In this document: positions 1 through 7,014 of the stretch, piece after piece
Layout: each line of letters begins with the position of its first letter
Position numbering within the stretch: the first letter of the stretch is position 1
Assembly (NCBI GenBank): GCA_030526445.1
Contig: JAUNCV010000005.1
Coordinates: 1 to 28,975 of the forward strand
Length of the DNA stretch: 28,975 nucleotides
DNA from: Bacteroidales bacterium
GTDB lineage: Bacteria > Bacteroidota > Bacteroidia > Bacteroidales > UBA3663
Reading direction: 5' to 3'
Position numbers and translations under genes: made by a program
Notes under the pieces: model-generated
The model's database searches: none
The model's input: only the letters and a program-made list of their open reading frames with translations
What the model was told of the DNA's origin: nothing

Positions 1-30
1 TGTAGAGTAATCATAAAACCACATAGTAAT

Positions 31-90
31 AGGAGTGAAAGGGGAGAAGAATCTGTTTCTCGTTTCCTCTTTCACTCCTTTTCTTCTTTT
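31..90 (+). terminator. Rho-independent terminator of an upstream gene
   Basis: Positions 31-47 pair with 63-79 in a 17-bp stem containing two G-U pairs, with a 15-nt loop. The T-rich stretch TTTTCTTCTTTT follows at 79-90. The T tract is only on the plus-strand side, so it should end transcription coming from left of the window. The gene it serves is not visible. Confidence 0.75.
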
Positions 91-122
91 ACCAAAATTG
101 CATATTTATGCAAAAGTAAGGC

Positions 123-177
123 AACTCGATATTAACTCGGTATCAACTCGGAGGTAACTCGGAGGCATCTCGGAGGA
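123..177. repeat. Five tandem 11-bp direct repeats (AACTCGG-type)
   Basis: Five consecutive 11-nt units begin at 123, 134, 145, 156 and 167. Four start with AACTCG and the fifth with ATCTCG. Units three and four differ only in the last base (AACTCGGAGGT and AACTCGGAGGC). One unit is about one helical turn, so the copies lie on the same DNA face, roughly 55-110 bp upstream of the probable amylase start of transcription. A regulator-binding array is an inference. A non-functional expanded repeat, or a repeat common in this genus, is the alternative. Confidence 0.8.
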
Positions 178-216
178 AAGAATCAAGAAAAAAGCCTCTT
201 TTTGCTCTTGCTTTTT

Positions 217-226
217 ACATATTTTG
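217..226 (+). promoter_or_regulatory. Possible -7 element for the amylase operon
   Basis: The sequence TACATATTTTG resembles the Bacteroidota -7 box (TAnnTTTG) imperfectly. A TTTG at 201-204 is too close to be a well-spaced -33 element. It lies about 50 nt upstream of the preferred start codon. This is a weak call, made mainly because the operon needs a promoter after the terminator at 31-90. Confidence 0.25.
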
Positions 227-275
227 TGCATAAACAATGTTTTATACAAATCATATACACTCTTTCATAGCTCTT

Positions 276-2285
276 ATGAAACGACTTTCTACCCTTCTTC
301 TCTCTGCAGGTTTGCCTATGATTGCAATGGCTCAAGGTTGGCCAGCCAACTATGATGGCGTCATGCTGCAGGGCTTCTATTGGGACTCATTTGCCGACTC
401 AAAGTGGAAGAACATCGAAGCACAGGCTGATGAATTGTCTGCTTACTTCGATCTTGTTTGGGTTCCGCAATCGGGAAAGGCAAGTGCCAGTAAGTCGATG
501 GGCTATGATGTGCTCTATTATTGGAACCAAAACTCTTCGTTTGGTACTGAAGAGCAGCTTCGTTCTATGATTGGTGCTCTTAAGGAGCGAGGCACTGGTG
601 TTGTGGCCGATGTGGTAGTGAACCACCGTGCTACTCTTGGCAGTTGGACCGATTTCCCTGCTGAGACCTACAAAGGCGAGACTTATCAGATGTTCTCGAC
701 CGATATTTGTGCCAACGATGACGGTGGCAAAACTGCACAACAGAATCCTGGTATAGCTCTTTCGCCCAACAATGATGAAGGCGAAGGCTGGGATGGCATG
801 CGCGACCTCGACCATCAGTCAGAGAATGTGCAGCGTTGTGTTTCTGCCTATACACAATACCTTAAAGAAGATCTTGGCTACACCGGTTTTCGCTATGATA
901 TGGTGAAAGGTTTCCATGGAAAGCATGTAGCCGACTATAACCGACAGGCAGGTATCCAGTATTCGGTAGGCGAATATTGGGATGGCAATGCCTCGGTGGT
1001 CAAAAAATGGATTGACCAAACCAAGTATAACGACATTCCCCAGTCGGCAGCGTTCGACTTCCCCTTCCGCTACACTTGTCGCGATGTGGTAAGAGACAAC
1101 GACTGGAGCAAACTTAAGAACGCTTCACTGATGAGCGATGCCAACTATCGCCAGTACAGTGTGACATTTATTGAGAATCACGACACAGAATATCGCTCTT
1201 CCTCTGAGCCGCAAGATCCGATCCGTCGCGATACACTTGCACTCAATGCCTGGATGCTTTCGATGCCTGGCACACCATGTGTCTTCCTGAAGCACTGGCA
1301 GAGCTACAAGAGCGAGATTAAGAATATGATTGAGGTGCGACGCCTTGCAGGTATCAGCAACCTCAGTACTTACAATGAGTTTGCATCGAACAAACTTTAT
1401 TGTGTACGCAAGGTTAATGGAGCCAATGCTACTCTCACAGTTGCTGTGGGCGACTATACTGGTAATCTTGGCAGTGGAATGCAGGAGATTGTTTCGGGCA
1501 AGAACTACCGTCTGGCTTTGAGTCAAAGTCTCAACACCGTGTGGATTGATGTGCCTTCTGGTACTTTTGCCGAGAATGCTTCGATCAAGACTGCACTCAC
1601 CGCTATTTCTGCCGATGCTTCGGCACAGATTATTTATACCACAGATGGAACCACACCTTCGGCTACCCACGGAACCAAGGTGGCATCGGGCACTGTAATT
1701 GAAGTGATGGCCGGTACAACTTTGTGTGCGGCACTGCTTGTAGATGGCAAGGTTGTGAATCCGCAGCAGCGCACTTATTATGTTGAGCAGCCTGAAGAAG
1801 AGGAGCCTTTTGACCCGTTCACGATGCAGATTTATGTGCGCAGTGAGGTGGCTCAGTTCAATAGCCGCATGAACTATTATATATGGGCTGGAGAAAATGA
1901 TACCCAGCTTAATGGAAACTGGCCAGGCAAGCAGATTAGCGAGAAGGCTACTGTTGATGGCCAAGAGTGGTTCGTGCAGCCTGTTGAGATTACAAAGGCT
2001 TCTATGCTGCCTGTCAACATAGTGCTCAATACCGGTAGCGGTTCGCCTCAGACTGTCGATGTGACAGGTCTCACAGCTCACAAGGTGTTCCTTGTGATTG
2101 AATCAACCAAACAGGGCAGCAAATATATGGTTAGTGATGTCACTTCACAACATAGTACTGACATCACAGACATCTTTGCACCAGAGCAAAACACTCTCGA
2201 GATTTATGATCTCCTTGGCCGAAAAGTTACACATATGCAACCTGGCCAGCTTTACATGATTGGAGGAAAAAAAGTAATTAAGTAA
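276..2285 (+). CDS. Secreted GH13 alpha-amylase with C-terminal starch-binding module and T9SS-like tail
   Basis: This 669-residue alpha-amylase should hydrolyse internal alpha-1,4-glucosidic bonds of starch or glycogen outside the cytoplasm. I start it at 276 because that gives a textbook signal peptide (MKRLSTLLLSAGLPMIAMA, then QG); an upstream ATG at 237 would place 13 polar residues before it. In this numbering the GH13 regions are DVVVNH (112-117), GFRYD (nucleophile Asp208), VGEYW (acid/base Glu233) and FIENHD (Asp303). After the barrel, residues about 440-505 look like a chitobiase C-terminal-type beta domain (IYTTDGTTPS). Residues about 515-625 look like a CBM26-type starch-binding module (YYIWAGEN, NWPGK). 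The last 30 or so residues (EIYDLLGRKV...GGKKVIK) resemble a type IX secretion sorting domain. First of three GH13 genes; the next starts 18 nt after its stop. The family is certain; the accessory modules are judged by eye. Confidence 0.93.
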   Translation: MKRLSTLLLSAGLPMIAMAQGWPANYDGVMLQGFYWDSFADSKWKNIEAQADELSAYFDLVWVPQSGKASASKSMGYDVLYYWNQNSSFGTEEQLRSMIGALKERGTGVVADVVVNHRATLGSWTDFPAETYKGETYQMFSTDICANDDGGKTAQQNPGIALSPNNDEGEGWDGMRDLDHQSENVQRCVSAYTQYLKEDLGYTGFRYDMVKGFHGKHVADYNRQAGIQYSVGEYWDGNASVVKKWIDQTKYNDIPQSAAFDFPFRYTCRDVVRDNDWSKLKNASLMSDANYRQYSVTFIENHDTEYRSSSEPQDPIRRDTLALNAWMLSMPGTPCVFLKHWQSYKSEIKNMIEVRRLAGISNLSTYNEFASNKLYCVRKVNGANATLTVAVGDYTGNLGSGMQEIVSGKNYRLALSQSLNTVWIDVPSGTFAENASIKTALTAISADASAQIIYTTDGTTPSATHGTKVASGTVIEVMAGTTLCAALLVDGKVVNPQQRTYYVEQPEEEEPFDPFTMQIYVRSEVAQFNSRMNYYIWAGENDTQLNGNWPGKQISEKATVDGQEWFVQPVEITKASMLPVNIVLNTGSGSPQTVDVTGLTAHKVFLVIESTKQGSKYMVSDVTSQHSTDITDIFAPEQNTLEIYDLLGRKVTHMQPGQLYMIGGKKVIK

Positions 2286-2303
2286 TATATTCAAGCATAC
2301 GAT

Positions 2304-3734
2304 ATGAAAAAGAAGGTAATTCTTACCGCAGCCCTTATGGCATGCATCGCATTGGGCGCTGACGCCAAGTCAAAGTCGCCAGTCATTGAAACCAGCAATG
2401 ATGTCATTCTTCACGCTTGGTGCTGGTCGTTTAATACTATTCGAGAAAATCTTGCAGATATTGCCAAGGCAGGTTACACCATTGTTCAGACCTCGCCAGC
2501 ACAGCAGTGTGTCACCGAGGTGCGTGGCGATAAAGGTGGCGGCCCACAGCTCTTCGGTAAAGGCAAGTGGTACTATCAGTATCAGCCAACCGACTGGAAG
2601 ATTGGTAACTATCAGATGGGCTCGGCCGAAGACTTGATGTCACTTTGCGAAGAGGCGCAGAAATATGGTATTCGCATTATCGTTGATGTATTGCCTAATC
2701 ATACAGCCATTGACGATACCCGCGTCAGCGATGCGCTTGATGCAGCTGTGGGCGGACATGACAAGCTTTATCACACCAATGGTTTCAAGGCTATCACCGA
2801 CTACAACGATCGACTGCAGTGCACCACGGGTGAAATGGGTTTGCTTCCTGATGTGAACACCGAGAATCCTGACTTTCAGTTCTATTATATGACCTATGTA
2901 AACCACCTCTTGAAGTGTGGTGTGCGTGGTTTCCGCTACGATACAGCCAAGCACATTGGTTTGCCAAGCGATCCTAAGGATCCATCTTCGCCAGAGAATG
3001 ATTTCTGGGAGGTTGCTTTGGGTAGAAAGGCTGTCAAGGGTTTGCGTCTGGCTTTGCCCGAAGATTCTCTCTTCGTTTATGGCGAGGTGTTGCAAGATAA
3101 GAATGTGAAGGAGACCGAATATGCCAACTACATGAAACTTACTGCCAGCAACTTGGGTGGTGCTCTTCGTAACGATTTGCATCAAGGCAACTGGACCAGC
3201 AGCGATGTTGTTACTTATCATCACCCTGTTGACGCCCTCAAACTCATCACTTGGGTTGAGAGCCATGACACCTACTGCAATGAGCATGAGAGTGCAGGCT
3301 TGAGTGACCAGCAGATTCGTCTTGGTTGGGCTTATCTTACCGCTCGTCAGCAGGGCACACCTCTTTTCTATAGCCGTCCAGATGGCAGCGATGGCCCTGC
3401 AGGTAACTATTGGGGCAATAACCTTGTGGGTGCTCGTGGTAACGACAACTTCAAGCATCCGTTGGTATCGGCTGTCAATCACTTCCGTGCTAAGATGAAG
3501 GGTCAGCCAGAGCAGGTTTCGTTCTCTATCAATGGCGCTGTTACTGTTATCTCACGTGGCGAGAAGGGTGCTGTTGTTATCAATGCAAGCGACAAGATTC
3601 AGTACACTGTTGTAGATACTACGCTTCCAAAGGGAACCTACAAAGACTCGCTTACTGGCGAAAAATTCAAGGTAAAGAAGGGTAAACTCTCTGGCCGTAT
3701 GGCACCACTTTCTGTTTACATTCTTGAGAAGTAA
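2304..3734 (+). CDS. Secreted GH13 alpha-amylase (Bacillus-type, GH13_28-like)
   Basis: This 476-residue alpha-amylase has an N-terminal signal peptide (about residues 1-21, ending ALGADA). The segment VILHAWCWSFNTIRENL and QTSPAQQ closely resembles the Bacillus subtilis-type amylase start (ILHAWNWSF, QTSP), which points to subfamily GH13_28. Catalytic regions are complete: DVLPNH (128-133), GFRYD with nucleophile Asp213, YGEV with acid/base Glu261, and VESHD with Asp322. A short domain C follows and the protein ends without a carbohydrate-binding module or sorting tail. It is therefore probably periplasmic, acting on oligosaccharides released by its neighbours; this location is an inference. 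It lies 18 nt after the first amylase and 52 nt before the third, in the same direction, so it is probably co-transcribed. Confidence 0.93.
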   Translation: MKKKVILTAALMACIALGADAKSKSPVIETSNDVILHAWCWSFNTIRENLADIAKAGYTIVQTSPAQQCVTEVRGDKGGGPQLFGKGKWYYQYQPTDWKIGNYQMGSAEDLMSLCEEAQKYGIRIIVDVLPNHTAIDDTRVSDALDAAVGGHDKLYHTNGFKAITDYNDRLQCTTGEMGLLPDVNTENPDFQFYYMTYVNHLLKCGVRGFRYDTAKHIGLPSDPKDPSSPENDFWEVALGRKAVKGLRLALPEDSLFVYGEVLQDKNVKETEYANYMKLTASNLGGALRNDLHQGNWTSSDVVTYHHPVDALKLITWVESHDTYCNEHESAGLSDQQIRLGWAYLTARQQGTPLFYSRPDGSDGPAGNYWGNNLVGARGNDNFKHPLVSAVNHFRAKMKGQPEQVSFSINGAVTVISRGEKGAVVINASDKIQYTVVDTTLPKGTYKDSLTGEKFKVKKGKLSGRMAPLSVYILEK

Positions 3735-3786
3735 AAGATTCTTTGTAACCCACACAGTTTAGGGCGAGAACTAAGAAACAAATAAT

Positions 3787-5868
3787 ATGAAATATTCGTT
3801 ATCACTCCTCGCTGCTGTAGGCGTTTTGTCCACCTCATGCAGCGAAAAACTCAATACAACACCAGCTAACTGGGAGCGTGCCAGTGTAGTCACCATCACT
3901 TGCGATTCGATGGTTAACTACTTTACCGACTATTTCCCAGCAGCTACCCAGTTCAGCGAGTTACAGCCAGGCGAGGGTTTGACCCTTCACGGTTTTGATA
4001 CAGAGACCTTTGCACTCACTACAAAGAAGCCACTTACCACTCTCAAACTTAAGGTTGATGGCGAGCCTGCTACTTTGGTGGTAGAAGACACTCGTGTATT
4101 CAAACAGGACTATTGGCAGTTTATCAATACCCTCTACACAACGGGTTATGATAAGCAGCAAAATGCCCTCACTCTTCGCTGGAAAGGTGAGAAACCTGCT
4201 CAGGTCATTGCCCTTTGGCAGAACCAGCAGTTGCCAGCCGAGAGCGTGATTTTGGCCGACGAGGAAATTGTCGTCAAGCTTCCTCAGGTAGCAAGCAGTG
4301 CCAAGCAGCGCACCCATCTGCGTGTCTATGCTGCTACAGCAGAGCGTGCATTGAGCGATGTGCTTGTGTTGCTTGATGGTGGCAAGCCTGTTACCAGCCA
4401 GGAACAGCTCACACGTCATGATCCTGAGACCCAGATTCTCTACTCGCTAATGATTGACCGCTTCCAGAATGGCAATAAAGCCAATGACTGGCAGTATAAC
4501 AAGCCCGAGGAGGTTTTGCCACAGGCCGATTATCAGGGCGGTGACATTGCTGGTATCACTCAGAAGATTGAGGATGGCTTCTTCCAGGCATTGGGTATCA
4601 ATACTCTCTGGATTTCACCAATTACTCAGAATCCATACGATGTGTGGGGTCAGTATCATAACCCTGATACCAAGTTCACCGGTTATCATGGTTATTGGCC
4701 AATCTACATCACCAAGGTTGAGGAGCGTTTTGCTACCGATGAAGAGCTGCATCATATGCTTAATGTGGCTCACCAGCACAATATGAACGTGGTGCTCGAC
4801 TATGTAGCCAACCATTTGCATATCAACTCACCACTCTTCCAGGCACATCCTGAATGGGCTACTGACTCGATTACCCCAGATGGACGACGAAACTTTGAGC
4901 TCTGGGATGAGTTCCGCCTCACTACTTGGTTCGATGTTCACATTCCTTCGCTCAACTATGAGATGCAGGAGGTAGCCGACCAACTCACCGACTCAGCTCT
5001 CTTCTGGGTTAAGAACTTTGAGTTCGATGGTTTCCGTCATGATGCTTGCAAGCATATTCCGCTTAATTACTGGCGTACCTTTACCCGCAAGATGAAGAGC
5101 GACCCAGCGCTTCGTAACCGCGACCTTTGGATGATTGGCGAAACATATGGTGATGCAGACCTTATTGGTTCTTACATCAAGACCGGTATGCTCAATTCAC
5201 AGTTCGACTTCAATATCTATCACACCGCTATCGATGTGCTTGGAGGCAATGGCAGCAACACCATGCGTAATATTGCAGCTGCTGTAAACGAGAGCCAGTG
5301 GGCTTATGGCGCACACCACACAATGGGTAACATTTCGGGCAATCATGATAAGGCCCGCTTTGTGAGCCTCGCTGGTGGTGACCTCAAGTGGGATGAAGAT
5401 GCCAAGGCTGCTGGTTGGAACCGCCATGTAGGTGTGGGCGACAGCGTGCGAGGTTATGCCAAGCAGTTGATGCTCAATAAACTGAACCTCACTTTGCCTG
5501 GTGTGCCTTGTATTTATCAGGGCGATGAATACGGACAGGAGGGCGGCAATGATCCTGACAACCGTCGATTCATGCGTTTTGATGGATACAATCGTTTTGA
5601 GCAGCACAATCTTGCTGAGGTCAAGAAATTTGCCATTGAGCGTAGAAACAGCCTTCCACTTCAGTTGGGCGATTATATGCTTCTTCATAGCAGTGACACC
5701 GAGATGGTCTTCCTTCGCATCTATTTGGGCGAAGCTGCTCTCGTAGCAGTCAACAACAGTGAGAATGCCACTGATATTGAAGTAGAAATTCCTGCGGGCC
5801 TCAAGTGTGAGGCTGGCAAGCGTACCCTTCATGTTGAGGGTAATGATGTTTTGCTTATAAAGCTTTGA
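3787..5868 (+). CDS. GH13 alpha-amylase/neopullulanase-like lipoprotein
   Basis: This 693-residue enzyme has a lipoprotein-like leader whose first cysteine is Cys18 (VLSTSC); the lipobox is less canonical than most because residue -3 is Ser. An N-terminal region of about 200 residues is predicted to be beta-rich and precedes the barrel, as in SusA/SusG and neopullulanase-like enzymes. The barrel starts near LMIDRFQNG (221-229). Catalytic regions are DYVANH (338-343), GFRHD with nucleophile Asp419, IGETYG with acid/base Glu452, and GNHD with Asp521. A C-terminal beta domain ends the protein. It probably acts at the outer membrane on starch, maltooligosaccharides or pullulan; exact specificity cannot be read from sequence. 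It is the last gene before the terminator at 5894-5930. No SusC/SusD pair lies in the window, so the uptake system must be elsewhere or upstream. Confidence 0.9.
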   Translation: MKYSLSLLAAVGVLSTSCSEKLNTTPANWERASVVTITCDSMVNYFTDYFPAATQFSELQPGEGLTLHGFDTETFALTTKKPLTTLKLKVDGEPATLVVEDTRVFKQDYWQFINTLYTTGYDKQQNALTLRWKGEKPAQVIALWQNQQLPAESVILADEEIVVKLPQVASSAKQRTHLRVYAATAERALSDVLVLLDGGKPVTSQEQLTRHDPETQILYSLMIDRFQNGNKANDWQYNKPEEVLPQADYQGGDIAGITQKIEDGFFQALGINTLWISPITQNPYDVWGQYHNPDTKFTGYHGYWPIYITKVEERFATDEELHHMLNVAHQHNMNVVLDYVANHLHINSPLFQAHPEWATDSITPDGRRNFELWDEFRLTTWFDVHIPSLNYEMQEVADQLTDSALFWVKNFEFDGFRHDACKHIPLNYWRTFTRKMKSDPALRNRDLWMIGETYGDADLIGSYIKTGMLNSQFDFNIYHTAIDVLGGNGSNTMRNIAAAVNESQWAYGAHHTMGNISGNHDKARFVSLAGGDLKWDEDAKAAGWNRHVGVGDSVRGYAKQLMLNKLNLTLPGVPCIYQGDEYGQEGGNDPDNRRFMRFDGYNRFEQHNLAEVKKFAIERRNSLPLQLGDYMLLHSSDTEMVFLRIYLGEAALVAVNNSENATDIEVEIPAGLKCEAGKRTLHVEGNDVLLIKL

Positions 5869-5893
5869 TTGTAGAATAAAGTTAGTTTTTCGG

Positions 5894-5930
5894 CCAAAGC
5901 GCACACGCGTGCGCTTTGGTTTTCTGTTTT
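5894..5930 (+). terminator. Rho-independent terminator of the amylase operon
   Basis: A perfect 11-bp GC-rich stem (CCAAAGCGCAC at 5894-5904, GTGCGCTTTGG at 5909-5919) with a 4-nt loop is followed by TTTTCTGTTTT. It lies 25 nt after the stop codon of the third amylase. The next start codon is only 6 nt beyond the T tract, so that gene depends on read-through or on a promoter overlapping this hairpin. Confidence 0.88.
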
Positions 5931-5935
5931 ATAAT

Positions 5936-6952
5936 ATGTCAAGATTTAGTCAGTTTGCGCGCAATTGGGCGCTTCCAATCTCTATGGCCTGTGGCATTGT
6001 GGGCTACTTTATCTTTGCCTCGCTTCCACTTAGTGACGAAGGACAGCAGCAAGTGCTATCTTTCATTTCGGGAACTATCCAGCCTATGCTGATTTTTAGC
6101 ATGTTGTTTCTCAGTTTTATCAAAGTTCGTCTCACAGAGATGAAGCCCCACCGCTGGCAGTTTTGGGTTCTCTTGCTGCAAGCAGGCTGCTTTGTAGTCT
6201 GCTCGTTACTTGCCCTGCTCTGTAGCCCAAATGTCTTGGGCCAATGGTTCGATTCGGACACCCTCTTGGGTATGAAAATCTTGTGCGAAGGTGCTATGCT
6301 GGCTTTTATCTGTCCAACGGCTACAGCTTCAGCAGTCATAACAGGCAAGTTAGGAGGAAGTACAGCTGGTGTGGTTACCTATCTTTTGGTGTGCAATCTT
6401 ATGGTTGCTGTCATGGCTCCAGCCTTGCTCACATTGGTCGAACCACAGTCAAACCTTGACTTTACGACCAGTTTTTTCATGATTTTAGGAAAAGTTTTTC
6501 CTTTGCTTATTTGTCCTCTGTTGTGTGCCCTGTTTGTTAGATATCTTATGCCTTCTGTGCATAGAAAGTTGCTTAACTATACAGGACTTTCGTTCAACTT
6601 CTGGACTGTTGCTTTGGCTTTGGCTATTGCAGTAACGGTACATAGCATTGTGCATTCGACGGTGAGTGTCTGGTATATGGTGGGACTTGCCATTATCTCC
6701 GGACTTTGTTGTCTTGCACAATTCTACCTGGGTAAACGTGTTGGTAGTTATTATGACCGTTTAACGGGAGAAGACAATCATGTGACTCGTATCACTGCAG
6801 GTCAGGCGTTCGGACAAAAAAACACCGTTTTCATCATCTGGCTTGGTTTGGTCTTCTTGAATCCGATTACCTCTGTAGTTGGCGGTTTCTACAGTGTATG
6901 GCATAACAGCGTCAATTCTTATCAACTCTACAAAGCGCGAAAACGTCAGTAA
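5936..6952 (+). CDS. BASS-family (bile acid:sodium symporter-like) membrane transporter
   Basis: This 338-residue inner-membrane protein consists largely of hydrophobic segments, about nine or ten predicted transmembrane helices. The segment CPTATASAVITGKLGG (about 126-141) matches the conserved BASS motif usually seen as CPGGTASN. GQKNT (293-297) matches the second conserved helix-break motif, often GxQNxxL. The start at 5936 is preferred: a longer frame from GTG at 5909 begins inside the terminator stem of the preceding operon. BASS members carry organic anions such as bile acids, pantoate or keto acids with sodium; the substrate here is unknown. A role in amylase-related uptake is not supported by the family. 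Its transcription source is unclear, since a strong terminator ends just before it and I see no good promoter. Confidence 0.8.
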   Translation: MSRFSQFARNWALPISMACGIVGYFIFASLPLSDEGQQQVLSFISGTIQPMLIFSMLFLSFIKVRLTEMKPHRWQFWVLLLQAGCFVVCSLLALLCSPNVLGQWFDSDTLLGMKILCEGAMLAFICPTATASAVITGKLGGSTAGVVTYLLVCNLMVAVMAPALLTLVEPQSNLDFTTSFFMILGKVFPLLICPLLCALFVRYLMPSVHRKLLNYTGLSFNFWTVALALAIAVTVHSIVHSTVSVWYMVGLAIISGLCCLAQFYLGKRVGSYYDRLTGEDNHVTRITAGQAFGQKNTVFIIWLGLVFLNPITSVVGGFYSVWHNSVNSYQLYKARKRQ

Positions 6953-6954
6953 AT

Positions 6955-6992
6955 AAAAAACTCCACAGCCATATTGGGTTGTGGAGTTTTTT
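6955..6992. terminator. Bidirectional terminator between transporter and GH3 genes
   Basis: AAAAAACTCCACA (6955-6967) pairs perfectly with TGTGGAGTTTTTT (6980-6992) around a 12-nt loop. The stem is flanked by an A tract on the left and a T tract on the right. It can therefore end the plus-strand transporter and the minus-strand riboflavin/GH3 operon, which converge here. Confidence 0.88.
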
Positions 6993-7014
6993 ATTTTTAG
7001 TGAAAGTATGTAAT

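Noticed and set aside
123..177. CRISPR array
   Set aside because: Units are 11 bp, contiguous and without spacers, and there are no cas genes.
1125..2081. Long open frame on the minus strand opposite the first amylase (318 codons)
   Set aside because: It is antisense to a well-conserved gene, has no recognisable motif, and has a composition typical of a shadow frame. The same applies to 2640-3482 opposite the second amylase and 5197-5904 opposite the third.
5909..5935. Upstream GTG start for the BASS transporter
   Set aside because: The codons lie in the terminator stem and T tract of the previous operon; ATG 5936 gives a normal N-terminus.
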